DNA from: Bosea sp. BIWAKO-01
GTDB lineage: Bacteria > Pseudomonadota > Alphaproteobacteria > Rhizobiales > Beijerinckiaceae
Reading direction: 5' to 3'
Assembly (NCBI RefSeq): GCF_001748145.1
Contig: NZ_BCQA01000001.1
Coordinates: 3,994,501 to 4,058,500, forward strand
DNA: 64,000 nt
Below are positions 29,784 to 38,365 of this stretch, in pieces. Numbering within the stretch: position 1 is the stretch's first letter; every line of letters starts with the position of its first letter. A model generated the notes under the pieces. It made no database searches. It worked only from the letters and a program-made list of their open reading frames with translations, and had not been told where the DNA came from. Position numbers and translations under genes: made by a program.

Positions 29784-30862
29784 TGCGCGTCCTCATCGCG
29801 ACGGACGCCTGGCGTCCCCAGATCAATGGGGTCGTCCGGTCGCTGGAGCGGATGGTCGAGGCGGGGCCGTCATTCGGGGTGACGCCGCATATGCTCACGC
29901 CCGAGGGATTTCGGCAGATTGGCTTGCCATCCTATCCCGATATCCGCATCGCGCTGGCAACGCAGGGCGCCATCGCCCGGCGCATCACCGATTTTGGGCC
30001 GGACCATATCCATATTGCGACGGAAGGGCCGATCGGCTGGCTGACCCGCGCCGTCTGCCTGGCGCAGAAGCGGACGTTCACCACGAGTTACCACACCCGG
30101 TTCCCGCAATATGTCGCGGCCCGCTGGCCCATCCCGGAACGCTGGAGCTACCAGTTCCTGCGCCGGTTCCATGGGGCGGCTGCCGGTGTCATGGTCTCGA
30201 CCGCGACAGTCGAGACCGAACTGAAACAGAACGGGTTCGAGCGCATCCTGCGTTGGGGGCGCGGTGTCGATCTCCAGCAATTCCATCCGCGTCAGGCAAG
30301 CGTGCTCGATCTGCCACGTCCGATCTTCCTCAGCGTCGGGCGCGTCGCGGTTGAAAAGAACCTGGATGCCTTCCTGTCGCTGCGCCTGCCCGGCAGCAAG
30401 GTCGTCGTCGGCGATGGCCCGGCGCGCGCGGATCTGCAGCGTGCTTTCCCGGATGTTACGTTCCTCGGCACGCGCGAGGGCGACGACCTGGCCGCGATCT
30501 ATGCGTCGTCGGATGTTTTCGTCTTTCCGAGCCTGACCGACACCTTTGGCATCGTGCTGCTCGAAGCCGCGGCAAGCGGGCTGCCCGTTGCCGCCTTTCC
30601 GGTGCAGGGGCCGAGCGATGTCTTTGCCGGCAGTGGTGCCGCCGTGCTCGACGAGGATCTGCGGCGCGCAGCGCTAGCGGCCCTGCGCATCCCGCGCGAA
30701 GCCTGCCTGGGACTTGCCGCACGTCACAGCTGGCAGAGCAGCGCCGAGCAATTCTATGGGCATATCCAGCGGATTTCCCAGCATGTTCCGGCCCAGAGCA
30801 TTACAACCTTCGCGAACGTCCGTGCCGGGGAAGCGCAGGCGCAGGAGCAGCAGCGGGCTTGA
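29783..30862 (+). CDS. GT4 family glycosyltransferase, probable diacylglycerol glycosyltransferase (Agt-like)
   Basis: The 359-residue GT-B enzyme starts MRVLIATDAWRPQINGVVRS; the acceptor-side motif TSYHTRFPQYVAARWPIPER and the donor-side region ending in LTDTFGIVLLEAAASGLPVA (E-x7-E element) are clear. Relatives transfer glucose, glucuronate or mannose to diacylglycerol or related lipids. Translational coupling with the preceding PlcP-like phosphoesterase suggests that diacylglycerol released from phospholipids is glycosylated to make phosphate-free membrane lipids. The last 62 bp overlap the end of the convergent antiporter gene. The sugar donor is not determined by the sequence. Confidence 0.8.
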   Translation: MRVLIATDAWRPQINGVVRSLERMVEAGPSFGVTPHMLTPEGFRQIGLPSYPDIRIALATQGAIARRITDFGPDHIHIATEGPIGWLTRAVCLAQKRTFTTSYHTRFPQYVAARWPIPERWSYQFLRRFHGAAAGVMVSTATVETELKQNGFERILRWGRGVDLQQFHPRQASVLDLPRPIFLSVGRVAVEKNLDAFLSLRLPGSKVVVGDGPARADLQRAFPDVTFLGTREGDDLAAIYASSDVFVFPSLTDTFGIVLLEAAASGLPVAAFPVQGPSDVFAGSGAAVLDEDLRRAALAALRIPREACLGLAARHSWQSSAEQFYGHIQRISQHVPAQSITTFANVRAGEAQAQEQQRA

Positions 30863-32588
30863 GCTCGCGCCGAAACACATCCCGCCTTTCGTGCACGGAA
30901 GCGATGACGAGGCCCATCGGCACGCCAAGCCCGACAAGCGCTGCCTCCGACAATTGCAGGCTGGCTTCGATGGTTTCCGGCACAGCGTCATTGACGCCGA
31001 GTTCGTAGAGATGCCGGGCATGGGCGGCGTCGCGGGCGCGCGCCACAATGATGAGCTCGGGGCGCAGCGCCCGCGCGGCCTTGACGATCTCATCGACGGC
31101 CCGGTGGTTGTGGATCGTGACGATCAGAGCGCTTGCGTCGACCACGCCGCAGAGTTTCAGGAAGTCGGGCTTGGTCGCATCGCCGAAAAAGGCGGGCCGG
31201 CCCGCGCGCCGTTGACCGGCGATCAGGATGGGGTCGGAGTCGAGGGCGATATAGGGCTTCTTGTGCTCTTCGAGCATCGAACCGACGAGCCTGCCAACCC
31301 GGCCGCACCCGATGACGATCGCGCGCCCGCTATGATCGTCGGGCGGCAGGATCGTTGCCTCCTCGGGCAGGATCACTGGTGCCGCGAAACGCACCGCCAT
31401 TTGGCGCGCCACGCGGGCGAATAGTGGCAAGGTCACCATGGTGAGGGACACCGCGGCAAGGACGAGGCTTGCGGCATGGTGATCGACCAGCTTGGCCCCG
31501 ACAGCCGCGTTGAGCAGCACGAAGGCAAACTCGCCGCCTGGCGCGACCATGATCGCAGTCTCAATCGCCGTCGAGGCAGAGAGAGACAGGAGCCGGGCCA
31601 GGCCCAACACAACCAGCGCCTTGGTCAGGAGAAGGCCGGCTGCAATGCCGAGGATGATCCCGGGTTGAGCTGCAAGCTGAACGGGGTCGACACTCATGCC
31701 GACGGTCAGGAAAAAGACGCCGATCAGGAGGGATTTGAAGGGCTCGATCGTGACTTCAATGGCGCGCCGATACTCGGTTTCTGCCAGGAGCAGGCCGGCG
31801 ATGAAGGCGCCGAGCCCCATGGAGAGGCCAGCGGTTGCCGCCACCAGTCCAGTGCCGAGCGCGACCAGCAGGGTCGCGGCGAGGAAGCTCTCCGAGCTGT
31901 CAGTGGAGGCGACAAGGCGAAAGAGAGGGCGAAGCGCGAGGCGCCCGACCACGACGATGCCGGCAATCGCCGCGAAAGCGTGCACGAGGGCCTGTGCAAG
32001 GCCGGCGACCAGCGAGCCGCCATTCTGCGCGCCGAGGACGGCGATGAGGAAGAGCAGCGGCACGACTGCGATATCCTGGCAGAGCAGGATCGCAAAGCTG
32101 GTGCGACCAGCCGAGGTCATCATGCGCCGTCTGGCCGAGAGCAGTTCGACGACCATGGCGGTCGAGGACAGGGCAAGGCCGAAACCGATGATCAACGCGG
32201 CCGCTGCCGGCTGCTTCAGCAGGAAGGCGAAGCCGCCGATGATCGCGGCCGACAGCGCGACCTGACCGAGCCCGAGGCCGAAGACCAGCCGGCGCATGGT
32301 CACCAGCCGCTCGAAGGACAGCTCAAGCCCGATCACGAAGAGCAGGAATGCGACGCCGATTTCAGCCGGGCCGATCAGCGCATTGGGATCAGACACGGTG
32401 ATGGTGCGCAGCAGCGGCACCGAGGAGACGAGGCCGCCGAGGCCGAAAGGACCGAGCAAGGCGCCGCAGGCCATGAAGGCGACGATCGAATTGACGCGGA
32501 AGCGCTTGGCGAATGGCACGATTACGCCGGCCGTGGCGAGGACGACGATGGCGTCTTTGTAGGCCGAGGGATCGATCGTCGTTGCCAA
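30801..32588 (-). CDS. Monovalent cation:proton antiporter-2 (KefB/YbaL-like) with TrkA-N domain
   Basis: The 595-residue protein has a 12-13 helix Na/H-exchanger domain (residues about 5-390; LGPFGLGGLVSSVPLLRTIT, LLFVIGLELSFERLVTMRRL, FALALSSTAMVVELLSARR-like GFGLALSSTAMVVELLSA) and a cytoplasmic RCK/TrkA-N domain (about 415-540; RAIVIGCGRVGRLVGSMLEE, FFGDATKPDFLKLCGV) that binds NAD(H) or glutathione in Kef systems. It probably exchanges K+ or Na+ for H+. Its 3' end overlaps the glycosyltransferase gene on the other strand by 62 bp. The C-terminal tail is proline- and arginine-rich. Confidence 0.9.
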   Translation of the reverse strand: MATTIDPSAYKDAIVVLATAGVIVPFAKRFRVNSIVAFMACGALLGPFGLGGLVSSVPLLRTITVSDPNALIGPAEIGVAFLLFVIGLELSFERLVTMRRLVFGLGLGQVALSAAIIGGFAFLLKQPAAAALIIGFGLALSSTAMVVELLSARRRMMTSAGRTSFAILLCQDIAVVPLLFLIAVLGAQNGGSLVAGLAQALVHAFAAIAGIVVVGRLALRPLFRLVASTDSSESFLAATLLVALGTGLVAATAGLSMGLGAFIAGLLLAETEYRRAIEVTIEPFKSLLIGVFFLTVGMSVDPVQLAAQPGIILGIAAGLLLTKALVVLGLARLLSLSASTAIETAIMVAPGGEFAFVLLNAAVGAKLVDHHAASLVLAAVSLTMVTLPLFARVARQMAVRFAAPVILPEEATILPPDDHSGRAIVIGCGRVGRLVGSMLEEHKKPYIALDSDPILIAGQRRAGRPAFFGDATKPDFLKLCGVVDASALIVTIHNHRAVDEIVKAARALRPELIIVARARDAAHARHLYELGVNDAVPETIEASLQLSEAALVGLGVPMGLVIASVHERRDVFRRELKPAAAPAPALPRHGRSRRL

Positions 32589-32736
32589 GCTGTCCTCGCC
32601 TCGCCGATTCAGGGGAGCGAATCATGTTTGCGGTCCAAGCGGTTGCGTTACAAGCGCTGGTGTGGGGCCCAGCAAAAAACTTGCCGTCGCCGGAGACGGC
32701 CCGTAGCTTCCGCCCGCATCGTTCGAAGGGGTTTCC

Positions 32737-33582
<846 letters not shown>

Positions 33583-33594
33583 GCGCCGGACCGC

Positions 33595-34188
33595 TCAGGG
33601 GTCGCAGGGCGGGATCGCCACCGCGAGATCGATCTTGGGATCGACCTCGCGCACGGCTTCGCGCAGATCGAGATCGCGCGCCACGACGACGTAGTCCTGC
33701 GTTTCCGACGTCTTCAGATAGCTCGTCATCAGGATTGGCTTGTCGCCGAGTTCACCGGTGCGGCAGGCCTTGTCAGCGCTGAGCGCCAGGGAACCGCGAT
33801 TGCCGCTGTTGCCGACCCCGACAAGCAGTTCCTCGCGGAAGACGGAGAGCTTGGTTGCATCAGTGGAGCTGAGCCGGAACACCGTCAGACGCCGTCCCGG
33901 CGAAGTCATGACAGGCAATGCGGCGAGTTCGGTGGCGTCGCGTACTTCCTCCAGTACGACCTTGCGCTCATGGCGTCCGCCGCCCTTGGGGTTGATCACG
34001 ATCGTCATGGTGACGCCGCCCGGCAGGGGGCGGATGTCGGACGGCAGGCTGATGGCGGCACGCAGATCGGCCAAAGTCGTGCTGCGCATGTCGATGCGCG
34101 ACAATTTCGGCAGGGAACTCAGCGGGACATGGCCGCACCCGCCGGCAAGGGCGGCCATGATCATGGAAGCGAACAGGGAGAGACGCAT
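33595..34188 (-). CDS. Putative lipoprotein, unknown function
   Basis: The 197-residue product starts MRLSLFASMIMAALAGGCGH; LAGGC is a lipobox, so lipidation at Cys18 is likely. The mature part is predicted mostly beta strand (GGVTMTIVINPKGGG, RLTVFRLSSTDATKLSVFRE) and contains one later Cys pair (ADKACRTGEL and IPPCDP) that could form a disulfide. I do not recognise the family. It stands alone on the minus strand, convergent with the MoxR gene, 12 bp between stops. Confidence 0.75.
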   Translation of the reverse strand: MRLSLFASMIMAALAGGCGHVPLSSLPKLSRIDMRSTTLADLRAAISLPSDIRPLPGGVTMTIVINPKGGGRHERKVVLEEVRDATELAALPVMTSPGRRLTVFRLSSTDATKLSVFREELLVGVGNSGNRGSLALSADKACRTGELGDKPILMTSYLKTSETQDYVVVARDLDLREAVREVDPKIDLAVAIPPCDP

Positions 34189-34279
34189 GGGTGAGGCTCG
34201 TCAATTTCAAATGAGGTTGTGGCCTGGACATTCAAAAATTCATCTATTAGTTTAATTTTGTCAATCGAGGGCAGAATGA

Positions 34280-34846
34280 ATGAGCGCGGAAAACACTCTG
34301 GGGTCGAGCGAGACGCCGCTGGCCAGGCTGAAGCGCGTCAGCATGGCAGCACGGCTCGCCAGCTATGCCGCAGCATTGCTCATGGGATTTGGCATGGTCT
34401 GGTTGTGGAGCGACCCTGAAAGCCTCGCCAATCATGCGCGCGGCACCATTGGCGTAACTGTCGCGCCGCCGACGACGGCGATGCGCAGCTACTGGCTCGC
34501 ACTGTCGGTCGGCACTGTTCCGACTGGCTTGTTCATCTACGCGATGCTGCGTCTGGCAAACCTGTTCGGGCGCTTCGGAAAGGGACGGGTCCTCGAAGTC
34601 GTCAATGCCGTCGAACTCAGCCGGATCGGCTGGCTGCTCATTCTGTTTGGTGCGGCGACCCCGATTGCGCGCGCCCTGCAGAGCGTGGCGCTGACCTATG
34701 ACAATCCGGCCGGCCGCCGGCAGCTTGCGATCACGCTCGATCCCGGCATGTTCGGCGCGCTGGCCGCAGGCGCTGTCCTTGTCGCTTTCGGGCTGGTGCT
34801 GCGCGAGGCGATGCGCCTCTCTGACGAGAATCAGAGTTTCGTGTAG
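34280..34846 (+). CDS. DUF2975-like four-helix membrane protein
   Basis: The 188-residue protein has four hydrophobic segments, near residues 24-44 (LASYAAALLMGFGMVWLW), 70-92, 112-130 (IGWLLILFGAATPIARAL) and 155-175. Layout and the following small HTH gene (9 bp apart) match the DUF2975/YozG-type pair, in which a membrane protein is encoded with a minimal Cro/CI regulator; the working model in that family is a membrane-linked control of the regulator, but no role is established. The motif LFGRFGKGRVLEVVNAVELS between helices 2 and 3 is the usual DUF2975 signature region. Confidence 0.75.
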   Translation: MSAENTLGSSETPLARLKRVSMAARLASYAAALLMGFGMVWLWSDPESLANHARGTIGVTVAPPTTAMRSYWLALSVGTVPTGLFIYAMLRLANLFGRFGKGRVLEVVNAVELSRIGWLLILFGAATPIARALQSVALTYDNPAGRRQLAITLDPGMFGALAAGAVLVAFGLVLREAMRLSDENQSFV

Positions 34847-34855
34847 GACAGGGCG

Positions 34856-35092
34856 ATGCCGATCATCGTCGAACTCGATGTCATGCTGGCGCGTCGAAAG
34901 ATGCGCTCGAAAGAACTCGCCCAGCGCATCGGCCTGACCGAGCAGCAGGTGTCTCAGCTCAAGTCCGGGAAGGTCCGTGGCATGCGTTTCGATACGCTTT
35001 CAAGGATCTGCGACACGCTCCAATGCCAACCCGGCGACCTGCTGCGCTACGAGCCGGGCGAAGAGGAGGAAGGTGGGGGCGCAGAGGCTTGA
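34856..35092 (+). CDS. Small XRE/YozG-like HTH regulator
   Basis: The 78-residue protein is nearly all a helix-turn-helix: MPIIVELDVMLARRKMRSKE, LAQRIGLTEQQVSQLKSGKV and ICDTLQCQPGDLLRYEPGEE. This is the compact YozG type that accompanies DUF2975 proteins. An acidic-glycine tail (EEEEGGGAEA) ends it. It starts 9 bp after the membrane gene and is probably cotranscribed with it. The target is unknown. Confidence 0.88.
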   Translation: MPIIVELDVMLARRKMRSKELAQRIGLTEQQVSQLKSGKVRGMRFDTLSRICDTLQCQPGDLLRYEPGEEEEGGGAEA

Positions 35093-35144
35093 GAGTAGCG
35101 CGCGGCCTCTCGCAAAACCCGAAGCAGATGGTTAGGTTCTGACT

Positions 35145-35672
35145 ATGCTGCGCCTTCTGCTCCTTCGCCACGCCAAGTCGAGTTGGTCCACCGGTCTCGC
35201 CGATCGGGAGCGACCACTAGCGGTCAGGGGCCGCGAAGCAGCCCCTGTCATGGGGCGCTATCTGGCAGAGGAGATGTTGCTGCCCGATCTCGTGCTGGTC
35301 TCGCCAGCACGACGGACAACCGAAACCTGGGAACTGGTCGGGCCGATGCTGCCGGAGCGCCCCGGGAGTCATCTCGAACCACGCATCTACGAGGCCAAGC
35401 CCGAGCGATTGCTGCAGGTCGTACACGACACGGAAGCCAATGTCCGCACGCTCCTGATGATTGGGCATAATCCCGGTTTTGAGGAATTGGCCGTAAAGCT
35501 GACCGGCCATGGCGACCGTTATGCGGCGGCGCGAATGGCGCAGAAGTACCCGACCTGCGGGCTGGCCGTGCTCGATTTCGCCGTCGAAGAATGGCGCGAT
35601 GTCGCGCCGCGCGGCGGGCGGCTCGATCGTTTCGTGACACCCGCCTCGCTGGGCGAAGGGCCGGACGAATGA
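35145..35672 (+). CDS. sixA: Histidine phosphatase, SixA-like
   Basis: The 175-residue phosphatase carries the phosphohistidine motif LLLRHAKSSWS (RHxK, as in SixA, with His about residue 8), DRERPLAVRGREAAPVMGRY, SPARRTTETW and the second catalytic His in LLMIGHNPGFEELA. SixA proteins remove phosphate from histidine of phosphotransfer proteins such as NPr or histidine-kinase HPt domains. It starts a probable operon with ycjX (25 bp gap) and ycjF. Confidence 0.82.
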   Translation: MLRLLLLRHAKSSWSTGLADRERPLAVRGREAAPVMGRYLAEEMLLPDLVLVSPARRTTETWELVGPMLPERPGSHLEPRIYEAKPERLLQVVHDTEANVRTLLMIGHNPGFEELAVKLTGHGDRYAAARMAQKYPTCGLAVLDFAVEEWRDVAPRGGRLDRFVTPASLGEGPDE

Positions 35673-35697
35673 GCGGACCTGCTCCGTTCCTCGCCAC

Positions 35698-37146
35698 ATG
35701 AGCTCCCCTTCCTATCTCGACGAGGCGCGCAATGCCGCGCTGTCCTTCGGTGACAGCCTGCTTGGACTTGCCCGGCCGCGCCTGCGTCTGGGGGTCACTG
35801 GCCTGTCGCGCTCGGGCAAGACGGTTTTCACCACGGCGCTGATCCAGAATCTCATCGAGGGCGCCAGGCTGCCGGTGCTCAAGGCGGCGGCCGATGGACG
35901 GATCACGCGCGTACGGCTGGTGCCCCAGCCGGATCCCGATGTACCGCGCTTTCCCTACGAGGCTCACCGCGCCGCCCTGTCAGGTGCCGACCGGCGCTGG
36001 CCCGAGTCGACCCGGCGCATTGCGGAGCTGCGGGTCGAGATCGACTACGAGCGAGCGGTCGGCTGGTTCAAGGGGCCGGCGACGCTGACACTGGATATCG
36101 TCGACTATCCCGGCGAATGGTTGCTCGATCTCGCGCTGATCGGCGTCGACTACAAGGCGTGGTCGCGGCAGGCGATCGCGGATGCGCGCAAGCCCCACCG
36201 GATCGGTTCGGCCAGGCCCTGGCTCGATGGCCTCGCTGTCCGCGATCCGTCGGGGCCGCCTGACGAACTGGCCGCGGAACTCGCGAGCGATCTGTTCAAG
36301 GCCTATCTTGCGAGGCTGCGCGCCGATCCGGAAGCTGTCGCCGTGACCCCGCCCGGGCGGTTCCTGATGCCGGGTGACCTTGAGGGTTCACCGGCGCTGA
36401 CCTTCGCGCCGCTCGACATCGCTCCCGATACCGAGGTCGCGCCAGGCACGCTGGCAGCGCTGATGGCGGATCGCTACGAGGCCTATAAGCGCGTTGTGGT
36501 GACGCCGTTCTTCCGTGATCATTTCGCCCGCCTGGACCGCCAGATCGTGCTGGTCGATGCATTGGCGGCGCTCGATGCCGGTCCACCGGCACTCGCCGAT
36601 CTTGAAACGGCGTTGGGTCAGGCTCTCACGGCGTTTTCCGTCGGCCGCAACTCCTGGCTGACGAGCCTGTTCGCGCCACGCATCGAGCGCGTCCTCTTCG
36701 CTGCGACGAAGGCCGACCATATCCACCATACCAGCCACGACCGGCTGGCGGCAGTGATGTCTCATCTCGTGGCGCGGGCAGCCGCGCGGGCGCAAGGCGC
36801 CGGCGCCAAGGTCGAGTCGATGGCGCTGGCCGCGGTGCGGGCGACGAGGGAAGTCAGGATCAAGCAGGGACGCGAGGATCTGCCGGCGATCGCGGGCGTG
36901 CCGGAGGCGGGCGAGAGGGTCGGCGACGAGGAGTTCGACGGCATCGCCGAAGCGGCGATCTTCCCGGGCGAACTGCCCGAGCGGCCCGAGGCGATCTTCG
37001 ATCCGAAGGCGCAGTCCTGGCAGGTGCGGGCGCCACGCTTCAGGCCGCCGCTGGTGCTGGCGGATGCCGGAGGGCGGAGCCAGCCGCCGCCGCAGATTCG
37101 CCTCGACCGTGCGCTCGAATTCCTGATCGGTGACAAGCTGGCGTGA
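35698..37146 (+). CDS. ycjX: YcjX family P-loop protein
   Basis: The 482-residue cytoplasmic protein has an early P-loop LGVTGLSRSGKTVFTTALIQ (about residues 31-50) and the family blocks LDIVDYPGEWLLDLALIGVD, TPFFRDHFARLDRQIVLVDA and RVLFAATKADHIHHTSHDRL. YcjX is a nucleotide-binding protein linked to stress responses in enterobacteria; its biochemistry is unsettled. The stop overlaps the open frame of ycjF. There is no strong ribosome site before the ATG at 35698. Confidence 0.9.
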   Translation: MSSPSYLDEARNAALSFGDSLLGLARPRLRLGVTGLSRSGKTVFTTALIQNLIEGARLPVLKAAADGRITRVRLVPQPDPDVPRFPYEAHRAALSGADRRWPESTRRIAELRVEIDYERAVGWFKGPATLTLDIVDYPGEWLLDLALIGVDYKAWSRQAIADARKPHRIGSARPWLDGLAVRDPSGPPDELAAELASDLFKAYLARLRADPEAVAVTPPGRFLMPGDLEGSPALTFAPLDIAPDTEVAPGTLAALMADRYEAYKRVVVTPFFRDHFARLDRQIVLVDALAALDAGPPALADLETALGQALTAFSVGRNSWLTSLFAPRIERVLFAATKADHIHHTSHDRLAAVMSHLVARAAARAQGAGAKVESMALAAVRATREVRIKQGREDLPAIAGVPEAGERVGDEEFDGIAEAAIFPGELPERPEAIFDPKAQSWQVRAPRFRPPLVLADAGGRSQPPPQIRLDRALEFLIGDKLA

Positions 37147-37163
37147 CGGAGGGAGGCAAATAC

Positions 37164-38165
37164 ATGAACAAGGCTCCCCGCGCCGTTCGTCTCGATGCCA
37201 CCGTGCCGGGCGAGGACGGTCCACGCATGACGACGGGTGTCGCGGTCCTGCCCGAAAGCGAACCGCTCGACCCGGCCGAGCCGGCCGTCGTTCCGATTGC
37301 GAGCCGTAAGGGCTTCAGCTGGGGCAGCGTGTTCGTTGCGGGTCTATCTGCCTTCCTGACACTCTCGATCGGCGTCTGGGCCGAGCGGACCATCACCTCG
37401 CTGATGAATGAGAGCCCGGTGCTGGGTTATGCGGCATTGGCCTCGGCGGCGGTCGCCGTGCTCGCACTTCTGGTGATGCTGGGCAAGGTTCTGCGCGACA
37501 TCCTGCGCGAGCGGCGCGTCGAGTCCTTGCGGCTGCGTGCCACGGCGGTGCTTGCTGGTGGCAGTCTCGACGAAGCCAAGGCGATCACCGGCGAACTCCA
37601 GCGCCTTTATGCGACGCGACCGGAGACCGCAAAGAGCCGGGCGGAGCTGGCGGACAGCCTGCCCCAGCTCTTTGCGCCGCATGATGTTCTGACGGTCGCA
37701 GAGCGGAGCCTGATGACGCCGCTCGATGCGGCGGCGCAGGCGCAGATCGCGCTGGCTGCGCGCCGGGTCTCGCTGGTCACCGCCGTCAGCCCGCGGGCCC
37801 TGATCGATATCGTCTTCGTACTTGTGGCCTGCGCCAGATTGCTGCGGGCGATCGCCGGCATCTATGCCGGCCGCCCCGGGACGCTGGGTCTGCTGCGGCT
37901 GGCGCGGCAGGTGCTCGGCCACCTGGTCGTGACAGGCGGCATCGCGGCCGGTGACGCGCTGGTTCAGCAGGTGGTCGGACAGGGGCTCGCCGCTCGGCTT
38001 TCGGCCAAGCTCGGGGAGGGCGTGCTCAATGGCCTGCTGACGGCGCGCGTCGGGCTCGCTGCGCTTGCCGTCTGCCGGCCCCTGCCATTCATCGAAGCCA
38101 AGCCACCCACCCTGTCGGATGTGGCCAGCGACCTTCCGTCTTGGCGCGGCACGGCTTCCAGTTGA
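37164..38165 (+). CDS. ycjF: YcjF family membrane protein (TIGR01620/DUF697)
   Basis: The 333-residue protein starts MNKAPRAVRLDATVPGEDGP from the ATG at 37164, with GGAGG nine bases upstream; an overlapping GTG at 37143 is in frame but less likely. Two N-terminal helices (KGFSWGSVFVAGLSAFLTLS and LASAAVAVLALLVMLGKVLR) precede the DUF697 domain, with ISPRALID-like VSPRALIDIVFVLVACARLL and RLSAKLGEGVLNGLLTARVG near the C-terminus. It is the standard partner of YcjX. Confidence 0.88.
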   Translation: MNKAPRAVRLDATVPGEDGPRMTTGVAVLPESEPLDPAEPAVVPIASRKGFSWGSVFVAGLSAFLTLSIGVWAERTITSLMNESPVLGYAALASAAVAVLALLVMLGKVLRDILRERRVESLRLRATAVLAGGSLDEAKAITGELQRLYATRPETAKSRAELADSLPQLFAPHDVLTVAERSLMTPLDAAAQAQIALAARRVSLVTAVSPRALIDIVFVLVACARLLRAIAGIYAGRPGTLGLLRLARQVLGHLVVTGGIAAGDALVQQVVGQGLAARLSAKLGEGVLNGLLTARVGLAALAVCRPLPFIEAKPPTLSDVASDLPSWRGTASS

Positions 38166-38170
38166 TCTTC

Positions 38171-38207
38171 GGGCTCGGCAAGATTTTGGGCTCGGCAAGA
38201 ATTGCCG
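38171..38207 (+). promoter_or_regulatory. Candidate enhancer (FlbD-type) upstream of flgE
   Basis: Two direct copies of GGGCTCGGCAAGA, 17 bp apart (38171 and 38188), are present; the second runs into a perfect palindrome CGGCAAGAATTGCCG at 38193-38207. The same symmetry CGGCA-N5-TGCCG occurs in the flgI-fliX region. The palindrome centre lies 93 bp before the GG of the sigma-54 promoter, a normal distance for an enhancer-binding activator. Confidence 0.6.
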
Positions 38208-38291
38208 GCCGGCACGGAAACTGCCGGGCGGAATTCGCCGCGATACGGTTTCGAAACCATCCAAGTGATTGAAAAATAGAATTCTCGTGCA

Positions 38292-38307
38292 TGGCACAGG
38301 CCGTGCA
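38292..38307 (+). promoter_or_regulatory. Sigma-54 promoter of the flgE operon
   Basis: TGGCACAGGCCGTGCA has the -24 GG and -12 GC dinucleotides exactly ten bases apart and matches TGGCAC-N5-TTGCA at all but one position outside the spacer. It lies 59 bp before the flgE ATG. Confidence 0.8.
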
Positions 38308-38365
38308 GTGGCTGCCTCGACGTATTGGGCGCCCATCCGGGTGCCAGGGTTGAGGCGAGGGTATC

